The notes under the pieces: model-generated
What the model was told of the DNA's origin: nothing
The model's input: only the letters and a program-made list of their open reading frames with translations
Database searches by the model: none
Assembly: GCA_000310025.1 (NCBI GenBank)
Contig: FN649751.1
Span: 5,202,236 to 5,266,235, forward strand
DNA from: Ectocarpus siliculosus
Lineage: Eukaryota > Sar > Phaeophyceae > Ectocarpales > Ectocarpaceae
DNA: 64,000 nt
Direction: 5' to 3'
Made by a program: the position numbers and the translations under genes
Shown here: piece by piece, positions 44,701 to 56,700 of the stretch
Numbering within the stretch: position 1 is the stretch's first letter
How the letters are laid out: the number at the start of each line of letters is the position of its first letter

Positions 44701-47700
44701 TGCCGCTTCTGCTGCCGCTTCTGCTGCCGCTGCAGGGTGTTGTGGCGACCCCTCGAGCCAACAACCCGTTCTATCTCCCGCGGCTCAGATCGTTGGACGT
44801 TCTGGAGTTTGAGGTGCCGGAGGCGGTGCAGAAACGGTTTCTGCAGTGAGTGTGTTGCAACGAGGTCTCATTTTTTTTGTGCCTCCGATCTCGGGTGATG
44901 CGCATCGGTGCAACGTTGGTCGTGCTGTCAGCCAGCCACGCGCACTCGTTGTTGGTCCCAGCCGTGTGGCGCAGGCTGTGTCAATTTCGAGAGCTTGGCA
45001 GGGTCGGTGTGCACGAGTGCTCGCCGGTTTGTGTCGTTCCGTTCAGATGTCGCCCGCGTATAGTATTACACAGTATGACTCGACACAGCAGGACTGCATA
45101 CAGTACATACCAAAAGAAAAACGCGCGGCCGCGCCGGCAAAAACAGCTCATTGCCCGGGCAATAGTCAAAACCTTTTGCATTTTCACCTTCCACACGCAG
45201 GGTTAGACCGCGCTGGCAAAAACAGCATATGGCCCGGGCAATAGCCAAAAACCATTTTCACCTTCCGTACACAGGGTTAGCAGTAGTTGCTCGTGCTGTT
45301 ATTCAATACTGGTACCAGACACCCGGTGACACAACCCTTTTCCGCACACGGCCCGCCCCGTTCCGCCCTGACACAACGCCACGTCACTGCCAGGGGCGCG
45401 GAGTCGAGAGTGCCGTGGCTGGTGCGCGACCACCGGGAGATCATGGCCCTGGCCGGGGTGGAGGTCGGCCCCGGACGGCTGGACGACTACGTCGCGAGGT
45501 ACTCGGCCCTCATGTGGCTGGAGGAGAGCCAGATGTCCTGGGACGTCCACCAGTACGACCTGCACGACGTCAGGGTCACCCTGGACTCGAGCCGCTACCG
45601 AGAGGGTGACCCCTCCACCAAGTGAGGGTGGTGTGTTGTTCGTTTCTGGCAGCTGCTGCCGCCACCGCCAGCTGTTGTGTCCGCTCTGTCTTTCTATCTG
45701 GCTGTCTGGCGGTCTGTCTGTTGCGCTTTGGGGAAGGTGGAGTGCGTCGGTGGAGTTTTGATGGGTATCATTTTTGCACATCTCCACGTTTTCGTGTATA
45801 TTTTCCGGTTTGGAATCCGGGGGGCGCCGTGGGGCGTTTCGTAACCCCGTCCGGGGGGCAGGAAAGCCTACGAAAGGCGGTCGGAAAACAGACCAATTTA
45901 TGTTGGCACCCAGTGCTCGCCTCACAGGAACGTGTTTGCATTAAAACCTTCAAGGCTGTATGCTCAGCTCTTGGGAACCAATTATGAGCAGCTAGGGTAG
46001 AGTATGCACCCATCACGCGTGGTTATACTAGGATTCCGTGTGCAACTTACAATTAGGATTGGCTGTCTGTATTCAAGGCATACTCTGCGCACGCGCCACT
46101 CTAGTTTATCAAATTTGGCTCCGAGAAGGTCACAGCAATGGAGCTTGCAGCCTCGAAGGTTTGATTACAAACAGGCCTCCTTGGGGGCGAGCACTGAGCG
46201 CCATCGTGAGTTGGTGTGCTTTCCAACCACTTTTCCGCAGTCTTTTCGCTCTCTGTGGGGGTTTTCGAAATGTACCACGGCACCCCCAGATTCAAGATCG
46301 CAAAAATAGTATCTGGCACAGTGGTGCGATAGCTCGTTGCTTGGACGAATCAGCCAATGAATGTAGGCCGCAAAATTTTTGCCTTTGATGGGTACAAATT
46401 TGGGGAAGAACTGCCAACCGTACGGAATCGTTTCACAGAATGCCAGACAAGGTAGCGCCGAGAAGACCGAAGTCTCACCCCCAGGTTTCACAGCTCATCC
46501 TTTCCGCGACGCCGCTCGCGCCTCTGCTCTCCTGCTGCTGTTGTTTGATGTTCCGTACGTAGCATTGTTGGCAGGGTAGAGGTACCGGGTGTGTTGGAGA
46601 GTCGGCCCAGGCTGGCCATGGGCGACGTCGTCCGACTAAGACCGCCCGCTCAAGCGAAGGCGGGTGCGAAAAAGGTGTCCAAGGCGAACGGGCAGCATTG
46701 GAACGGCGGCGTTGGCGATGTCGTGAGCGCTGACGGCACCGACGGTTCTCACCAAAAACTGGGAAACGCCCCAGATTTCGAAGTGCAGGTATATGGTGTT
46801 TGGTTGCCCCTGTTGCGATGGCGTTCGTTTTTGAGTCTGGTCTGGATACAGCATCTTTAGTGTTCTTTTTTTCGGCTTTCAGTGTGGTGTTGCTCTAGCA
46901 CCTCGTCGTCGCTTCGTGGCATCAGTTAAAAGTTGTGCGTCCTCTCGTAACTCTTCTATTGCTTCAGATTGCCGTTTTTCCGTTTTTCCGTTTTTTTTTT
47001 GTTTTGCCGGTTCGGTCGAGCGCGGTTGTATCGCATAGAGCGGGCCGTAGGGGGGGTAAGTCGCCGGTGCGCGTGGTGAAGTTGACCAGACCACACCGCC
47101 CGTCCCAATATTTTCGAAGGGCAGTAAGCACCACCATCCACTAGAACAATGCGCACCAGGTACAACGTGTACACCACGAGAATCAAGCCAAACGCCAGAC
47201 TCAAGAGGTGGCCTTTTCGGCAACGGGAAGGTATGGCTCCGTCGCGATTAATGCACGTGGTCAAAAGGAAGACGGAGGCAAGCAACGCACCCTTACCCCG
47301 CCCTTATCTTTACGAGATTTTCTGACTTCGATCCAATAGCGCCTCACTTGCCGTCCGTGGTGCACCCCTGTCCCGCGCCGCCGCCGCACGACCGTCTATT
47401 TGTCTCGCTAGGCCTTAGTGAGCAACGTCAGCTTGTCCCAGGGGGTGGTCACGCTCCTCCTTCCGCACCCCGGCTCGCTCACGGCGGCCTCGTCGTCGAC
47501 GCAGGGCTCCGAGCTCTACGCCAAGACCATCGCGAGGGCCGTCAAGGCCGCGAGGGCCAGCGTACAGGCGGCCGGCGGCGGCGGCCGCCGTAAGAACAAG
47601 GAGGAGGCTGCGATGGACGGGTGGCACTGCCGGTTTCAGCTGGAGCGGCATGGCTTGCAGGTGTGACGATGGGACGAAGTTTACGCGAAACTCCAGGGCG

Positions 47701-50700
47701 CAATCAGTTTGTTCTTGTTTGCGGAAGGGGGTTGATTCTTGTTTGGTTTCTTACGACTTGGTAGGCCCCTTCCGTAGAAAGACGTGGCAGAAGGATCCTG
47801 AGGTCGAGGTAGCTTTAGCCCGCTGTCGAAGGCAGGCGGGTTTCTCCGATGTTTGGGCAAGGAGAGAGGGTCCAGAGAGAGACAGAGACAGAGAGAGAGA
47901 GAGCAGGGCGGTGTCACATGTGGTTCACCTGCTCATGCCAGGAAGTGATATGTGGAAGACCCGTGCATCCGTCAGTGCCCAAGTTCCCATGGTTCTCGGA
48001 CCGCTTCTAAGGATCGATTCTTCCTACACTTTGAACATGTCCACATCGATCCTATGCTTACACACTTCTCTGTTTCTGCGTTGAACGTGTGTTGGTCATG
48101 TTTTGACCTTGGAATGTGTCTGTAACCACATACACAGCGACGGAAAATGGAGGTGCTGGGTAGATAGATCAGAAGGAGTAGTTTAGACACAACAACGATA
48201 CATGGCTTGAGGCATGCCGCGGCATGAACGGTGTTCGGTACCGCTGAGGCCCCTGTAGCGAAACTGCGGTGGCTTCATGATCGTGATTTTTGCGACGACA
48301 GCATCGATTGGTGTATGAAATTGTGACGCTTATTTTTTCATGTTGTGGTGGCGGTGTACGTTTACATTCAGAAGCCGACGATTTTGGCACCCGCGTCGGA
48401 GCCTAAAGTTTCCGTGCATTCGTGAAGTTGGTGGCGAATGTCTCAAAATCGTGTTGTTTTTGTGTTGTATCTAGATGGAACCGCACACAGACGTTTCTCG
48501 ACCCTAAGAACCAGGAGCCGAGTGCGCACGTGACAGAGAAAAGAAAAGTGTCCACTATTAGTGGGAACAGCAGTAGCTTATTTAGTCCTCGAAGAATTTT
48601 CCGGAGAGGCAGGCCGAGGCGCTTCCACCCTCCGCGGTTTGTGTCACCGGTCTCGTCATGCCTCTTGTTGCCGCCGCTCTTGTGTTCCAATTCCTCCGCT
48701 CGTCCTCGCCTGTTCTCACGATCGTCCATACACTTACCCGTCTCTGGCGCCCGACTTTGCTGCGGTGGTGTTGATCGATCGATCCTGCGCCCGCCGCCCG
48801 TCTCTGGTACGGCCCGCCCAGTTCATCCACTACGCCCTGAATAGGCTGGTGATGTTCGGGGACAGTGTGAGCGGCTCCTCCCCCCTCCGGTACCTGTTCC
48901 CCGAGCCAGAAATGTTGCCCGAGACTCCGCTCTGGGTGAGCGAAGAAAGGGCTTGCAAAGTTGGGGTTCTGCTTGCTTGTGTGGGGGGAAATGGGTTACC
49001 TGCTGTTCAGGGTAGGCCAAGCAAGCGTGTGAGTTCGGTTTGTGGGCGGTAGGGTTGCACGGTGCTCCGGGTGAGCGAGTGGCGTTACAATTGAGGTAGA
49101 TTCATAGATTTAGCCCGCACAGAATTAGGCGTAAGGTGGTCAGCTTGTCGCCGATGGCGGGCAGACTTGGGCTATAGAGGTAAGTTCACGAAAACACGAA
49201 AAATTTCACCCATGTTTGGGTCCTGTTTTGGAACTAAATATCGTAGAGGGCGATGTGGGAAAACCTTATATATATCGACGAGGAGGGTCTGATGTTGACA
49301 TGCCCACTGATGGTCGTGACCATACCCGCCCCTCCCTATCGTCGTTTGGCACAGCCTTCGTCTCTTCACTAGCGCGGCTTTTTTAGAAAGGAAACATACC
49401 CTCACAGAAAGACTACCCCGACTTTTTCGACGGGTTTTGCTGCTGCTGCTGCTGTTGTGGTGTTGTTGTTGGACTGCAGCCTCTTCCGGAGAGCTCATTC
49501 GAGTGGGTCATGCCTTCCACCAACGACTCTCAGAGGACTGCGGTCAGAGACATCGTCACCGGAGCTCACGGACAGGCAAGTCGCTGCACCTCTTGACAGC
49601 ATCCTCCCCGCCCTCCACTTCATCTCGGTCGCCCGGCGCTTTTTTGGAGTGGTGGTTTGCCGAGGCCTACACGCTTGCTTGCTGTTCACGCATGGTAGCC
49701 CGCAGGATGCGACGCCGCAATAGCAGCAAGAGTAGCAGCAACGGCAGCACGGCGACGGCGAAACGCTGCCGAGTACTGTCGTAGACCTGCTGCGTAGAAT
49801 ATCCATGATTCTTATGTATGTTCCGCGGTAAACTCCTCGCTCCATGCTCCCGTTGCCCGCAGGTACCTTACATAATTTTTGGTCCTCCTGGCACCGGCAA
49901 GACGTGCACCGTTATCGAGTCTATCCTCCAACTCGTCAAGCTCAGACCGGAGTGCCGGATTCTGGTGAGGTACAAAGATTCATCATTTGATTGATCGACA
50001 CATATTATTGTACCATATTATTTGATTGAAGTGATACTCTCCTGTGTGCTCGGGGGAAGAGCTTCTGGAACCCCGATGTCGGCCAAGCACGAGTTTTGGA
50101 TACTGCAGGAACGCTGGCAGCGAAACCGTTCAGGGGGAGGGTAGCCTCGCATTGAGTTTGTGTTGCATGTCGAGATGTCGAGAGGCGCTTTCGCGGAGGC
50201 AGCCGTGGATGGGGTGGGGGGGGGTACTCATAGTTGTTTATGCCGTAGTCGTTAGACCATTGACCTCGCATCCCTACAAAGCCGGGACGGAGCACGCCGG
50301 GTTCTCACCGGACCAGGCTCTCACATCACCAAGCGCTAACCCCGTGAGGTATTCGGCGAGTCGCATGAAGGGTGCGCTGCATCCTGCTGAGGGTGTTCGG
50401 CATCTTGTGCTTACTTCCTTGCGTACGGATGACAGCTGCGTGTGACTTAATTTATTTTTCTGGTGCTTTCACTTGCAGAGACAGCTATAAGCACTGTGTG
50501 ACTGCCTCGAGTGTGCTTGACCAATTTAACACAACGTGGTGTGATCATCCCCTTTGCGCGGAGTGAGGGTTCTCGACCCCGCACAACATGATCAAATCAA
50601 CCACCATTATGGTTACCGCAAAAAAAAAAAAAAAAGGCGAAAAAAAAAACGGTAACCTGGTTGCCGAGCTCACGAAGTGATCGGCGTGTGTTACAACGTC

Positions 50701-53700
50701 GTTGCCAAGCGACCAAAACCCAACCCCGATGTCAAACACCGAGGGGGGGGGGAGTCATGGATAGGGGGAACGTTTGATACCGAGCCGTGGCGATTCCTAA
50801 AATACAGAGCGCCGGACACGCGTGCCGCACGTACTGCAGGAGTGGTGTGGATAGCCCTGCTGTTCTGTGCTTTCCGTGATCCGACCCGGGTCATCTTCCG
50901 CCTTGTCCATGCGCGGCATTTGGCGTGGGGCACATGTTCGTAGTTTTAGTGGTGTTCGCTACTACACCGTCCGGCATCTATCTAAAAATAATTGTCATGA
51001 GCCCTGGCGGGTGGACGTCCTTTCTCGCCACGCTTTCCTGCTTGCTGCCTCTTTGCCTGTTTCCTACTGTCGTTCGGTTCTCTCGCCCACCCTCTCTTTC
51101 TCCCTCTATCTCTCCCCCCCTCTCCCTCTCTCTCACGACACGACTGTTCCAGGCGGTGGGACCTTCCGACACCTCTGCCGACGTCATCTGCGAGCGGCTG
51201 TCGAGGCACATGTCTAGGGACCAGCTCGTGCGGATAAACTGGTGGCAGAGGCTGACGGCTGGCGTTCACCCGAACATCCTCTCCTACTGCCCGCAGGTAG
51301 GCCACCACCGGGCGCGGTTCGTCCTGTCCTGCGGCTGCCCTAAAGCCACCTCCCTCCCTTGAAGTGTTGTGCCCTACGGAATAGAGTCAACCTGACCTGC
51401 CGTATGGCACCCCGGTGCGATCGTCTCATTATAGGAGTATTGTTTAGTTCCCCATCCTTCCGGCGCACCCCTGCGGCGCCAATTCGGGGCACCGTGCCAG
51501 ATCAAGGACCCGCCCCGAGCGGAAAATGAAGTAGATCGCTTGCTGTATGGCTTTCAGGTGCACCCCCGTGCGATACAGCTCATGTCGTGCTGATGATTGT
51601 GTTGTCGTTGTTGTTGTACTTGTTGTGTTTGTTTCGATAGCAAGAGGTAACGTTCGTACAAATCAAGCCTGTAGCGACGGCTCTCTCCGTGGCATGCTCT
51701 CTTCCGTGGTTTGACTGGCTGATTGATTTGTTGCCCGGCATCCAGTATTTGCTGCAGATCAAGGGAAGCCCGGTCTTCGAACAGCGCTGACCAACCCAGC
51801 GCGCGAACGTACTCCCTCACCTGCCCCTGTACAATTGTCTGGAGTGGTATGTGGACCGTTCTTTGAAACATCCTTCCTCTCCCGCTCGCTCGTCCTCTGT
51901 TTTTTGTCTCCTTTTTCCGTCTTCGCCGTAAACCCATACCATGGTATCTGTCTTTACCTCGGTCGTTTCAGGACAGCAACCGCGGGATGTTCGTGCCGCC
52001 TTCCACAATCACGCACCAAGTCGTGGTGTGCACCTGCGGGACGGCGGGAATGCTGAGCGTGCTGGGCGTGGACGAAGTGAGTATTCGCCGCATTTTTTCG
52101 GCCCCAACGGACAGTACGCCTAGCGTTGCAGTGCCCTGCCAAATCTGAAGGAACGGGCACGAGATCGCGGCAGTGTTCAATCAACGAGTGGTCCTTTTTC
52201 CATGTTTTCGATACGAGAGATGTATGCCACTTTTGTCCGATGTACCCACAAACGTCATAGGAACACACGGAACTGGTATGGTTTAATGTACAGCCAAGCC
52301 AAGCGGTACATAGCCTATTGTGCGCTTTGGTAAAAAAAATCGCCGCTCCCCACCCGTTTCATCTGTTGTACTACGCGAACAACAATCACAATCACAGCAC
52401 CACCGACCTCGTCCCCACGAACACACCAAACTCTTCGTCCAACTTTTGGAAAAGGGCGCCCTCTCCCCCCCTCCGTCGGCCAAAGCTGGCATCGTACATG
52501 CTTTCGCTTCAAACGACGGAAATAGACCGATAAGACACAACCAACACAGCACAGCAACGAGGGGCACGAAAATCGGCCAGCTTTCAACTTCGGACTCCCG
52601 CTGTCAAGAAACGTCAGTTTTGCGGTCCAGGCTTTGCTTCCTTTTTGTGGTCCTCGCTGTCGAGCATGGGTTCCCACTTAAGGTGTAGTGAAGGGTACAC
52701 CCCTGAGCTGGCTGAGTCTTCCCGACCAATCTTTCTATTCTGAGACTCATGTTCTTGAGACAGATTTGTCTTGTTGGTAGTGAGGGTGTCGTTTCTGTCC
52801 AACAAACTGGTCGCCGCTAGGCCGCCTGTTCTTCGTGCCGGTTCGTTCACTGTCCACAATTTTGTCCCGCTCGTGTTAAGTGCACCGCTTGAGGTCGTTC
52901 GTTGAGAAAGGTAGACCGGTAGGGTACGTAAAGTCTGCGAGACTACAATGGCAACCAGTATCAACTGGGGTGACTTTGAAACCGCACGTGCCGTTTCCGT
53001 GACCACCGTGAAACCGTCCAGAATTACTTCACGCACATTTTTGTGGACGAGAGCTCCAACGCCATGGAGACGGAGCTGCTGGTGCCCCTTTCGTACGCGG
53101 GTAGAGCGCAGATTATCCTCTGCGGCGACCCTCGACAGGTGTGTTTGTGTGTTTTTTATTTTATTACCATCGACCGCGCTAACCGGCTGACCAATGAAAA
53201 GCCGTCGGTCTCAGTGCGGTTGAAAACACAAAATGCGTCTAAAGACCACAATCTGAGACCCTGTGACCGAGCGTCATGGGGGAGTCTACGCTACTCTCTA
53301 GATCAAGGACAGATACCGTAGCAATAGCAGAGAAAAACTGCACGTGCTTACCAGGTGTGTGTGTGTGTGCTTTCTTCATTTTGGATCGACGGCTCTAACC
53401 GGTTGACCACGGAAAAGACGTCAGTGAGTCTTGTAGTAGTGGGATAAGAAACGCAAACATGCTTTCGAATAAAAGGGTTCTACCTACAGGGGGGGGGGGG
53501 AATTGGACGCGTGCGTGTGTGAGTACGCAATTGAGTTCTTGCATATACCACGTCCCTCAGTCCTCGGCCTGGGCTTTCGGGTACTCTTGTGTGTGTTTTT
53601 GAGGCTCGAAAATGGTTGCTTGTGAAAATGGTGCTACTTTCAAACGATCTCTCGTTTGTGGCCGTTCTTCCGCGCATTGTGTGGTCTTGCTCTTGCCGGT

Positions 53701-56700
53701 AACGACACGCAGAGGCGCGGAGGGGCACGAAATTAGGGGTAGGGCTAGGGCAGAGGTAGTACCAACCCTCCCGCAGGGAACCAGGAATCAAGGTCGAGCC
53801 CCGCTTGCTGATGCGAAGCCAAGTCGAGCTTGTCTATTGCGTGGGTGGGACTTGGAACGTGGCTTTCGCCCCTGAGCCTCTGCACGTTCAAGCACCAGCC
53901 TCATTTTATTCCAAACTGGTACTTTCGTACCAGGACCCGCGTTGGCGCACTCCATACACAACCCCCATCAACCTGCTCTTGTTGCGAGATCTTTCCGGCA
54001 GCGTCTGCTGCTAGGCTTAGCTGGAAGTGTTGCAATTTCACGGCTCCCGCACAAGCTTTTATAGCAGCGTCACTCCACCTAGGGTGATGCGTACGCACAC
54101 CAACATTCAACGAACGAGGTGCTTGAGAAACAGCGAAATTTGTCGTGTCCTGCCAACTGCTGCCTGTTGTTTTTGCACTTTAGCTCCAAAAGACGATATA
54201 ATAGTGTTGTGTTGGAGTACCAGGGGGTTCTCGTCAGTAATCAGTTAGCCCTTTCGTGCAGTCAAAGGTTCTCTTTCTCTTTTTGGCTGCAGAAGATGCC
54301 GGGACCCGCACACAGTGGCGCCACAGCAAGTACATGTATGTGTACGGGGGGTGGACTCCCTCGAACAAACTCACTTGGCTGTTGTTTTTTCTATGACCCG
54401 TGTTTTTCTTTTCTTTGTTCCCCCGTGTCTTGCCAGCTCGGCGCGGCTGTTCGAAGTCCTGCCGCAAGAGCTCTCGGGCTAGAGGTCTCCCTGCAGGTGG
54501 GAGATACAGAGATTGCTTGTTTTTGCGTGAAATTGGGGGTGCAAAAGTGGTGCTATCCGGTGTTTTTTTCGGTCGACAGCAGTGTCGCACGTCGTGCGCA
54601 TAGCTTCGGACCTGATGCTGGGGATGGGGTGCTTTGTAGGCGGCACAGAAATCGGGCCCGGGCGTGTCCTTTGTTTGTTGTTATTGCAGTGCACGCCACG
54701 ATGGCCTCGCAGTTTTCTAGGGTACTGACACCTCGCATTGTCCACGGTGCCTCCTTTGTGGGCTTAGGCTTTTCGGGATTGACCAAGAACAGTGTGGGGG
54801 TAGAGCCGAGACGTCCGGCTCGAATATGGATGTGAATTGAAATGGCCCACAAATAGCACGACCACTCGAGAACAGCGGGTAGTATTCCTTGAAACGCACG
54901 CCCAGAAAAACAATGCAAGGAAGGACTGAGCGAGAATATATGATGGGGTCGAGCCCAGTACTCCAACGCGAAAGCTGAGTCAAACACACACAAGGAGCTA
55001 GACTAGGGTGCATACCGCCATTGATTATGCCAATGCACCTGAAGAAGCGATTTTTGCACCCTTGCGATTCGTCGAAGAGTTGATCAACGAGGCGGGACAG
55101 GCCCACCTCAGCCCCCCCCCCCCGGGGGTGGGAGAAGAGCTCTCCAAATCACATCGAAAATAAAGAAAAAATACCCGTTGAACCACCTCACGCTCGCTCT
55201 GTCTTGATCGCGGTGTCCCCGCCTGCCTTTTTGTTATTGGCCTCCTTGTCCCCCACGCTCACTCCTCCGCGGATTCTTGATCGCCAGTCGACGTCGCGCG
55301 CACCAGTTCACCCTCGCTTGTTGAAACGCGGGTGGAAATGTTCTCGTCACTGTTTCATGTTCTTTGTTGTTGCAGGAGCGGCTAATGGAACAGGAGATGT
55401 ACTCGAAGCACGCCCAAGCCCCGACGGCACTGTCGAGTGCGACCTCTAACGGAGCGGCTGACGTAAGGTATACTCCATGCTGTTACACACGTAGAGGTTT
55501 GCGGAATGCTATCTTGTGCTACTACCGTTGCTGCTGCTCCTGCTGCTGCTGCTGTTGGTATTGCTGCCGATGGCTGTTTAGTGCGTGGTGATTCAACAGG
55601 TCAAGTACTTCGACTCTCATATTTTTTCGCGCGCCCTCCTGGCAGACAGAGTGTTGGGATTCATGACCGTTCTACAATCTAGTCTAGATGGTGCCCCACG
55701 AGTTCGTACCCGAAACAAACTGAGAACAAGGCGTTGCTGGTGTACATTTCAGGGGAGTCGATAGTGTTTTTTCGTGTGGTTTGACCTCGGGTCGGGGATG
55801 CGTTTAGATAGTGATTTGCATGGTGTGTTTCTAAATGTGCATCGATTTGGTTTGTGGAGGGTCGTTTCCCCTCGTACTCTCTCTCGTCGAGTTGACCCAG
55901 AGTTTGCCACATAGCTTTGTCGGTCGTGCATGCACCAACTAACATAGGCGTGACTCTCCCCTCCCGCCCGACCCATCGAACGCTGTTTAGTTTATCAAAG
56001 GTAGCTCGTAGCAGAGAGATGAGAGCACCTTCGAAGCACTGCTAGTTGCCGACCTAGAACAACCTGCCTGCCCTCCCCCTGACTGACCCTCAGGCTGCCC
56101 GCACAAACCATGGAGTGTCTCCCTCCTCCTGGAAGAACCTCAACCCGTGGTAGAAATGTGCAACACATCCTTCACGCAGATGCCGTTGCCGGCTAGTAGA
56201 CCGCCTCCCCTCTCCTTGCTTAACGCCGGCCATGTCCGCTACCCGTCGTCCGGTGGGCGCTTGCCTTCGCAGATGTATGACCCAGCTCCTCAACAACTAC
56301 CGAGCCCACGAGGTCTTGCTGACCCTCCCTAGCGCCATGTTTTACGGGGGGAGTCTCGTGAGAAGCGCGGAGCGGTCGCAGACGGACAGCATGCTGACGT
56401 GGGAGGAGCTCCCCGAGACGAAGGCCTTCCCGCTGCTCTTCTACGGCATCCAGGTTAGGGTCAGGAAATATTTTTTGAGAGTTCGTGTTTTAGGTCAGGC
56501 TTTAAGGTATTGGTCATTCAGGTTAGGCTACGGCTGTATGCATTGTACAGCAGGAGACTACTACTGTAGTCTTGAGAGGAAGCTCTTCGATTCGTGTCAG
56601 TTTTGTCCTTCTGCGGACCCATCCATTTCATGGGTAGTCTCTAGGATTACGAGTGGTGGTCTTTTAGGCTTAAGAAGTGATACTTTCAGATTCGGGTTTG

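Noticed and set aside
48561-48821. Extension of helicase exon 11 to the left along its open frame
   Set aside because: The stretch is pyrimidine-rich without an AG until 48821, which fits a polypyrimidine tract and acceptor; the residues do not resemble MOV10.
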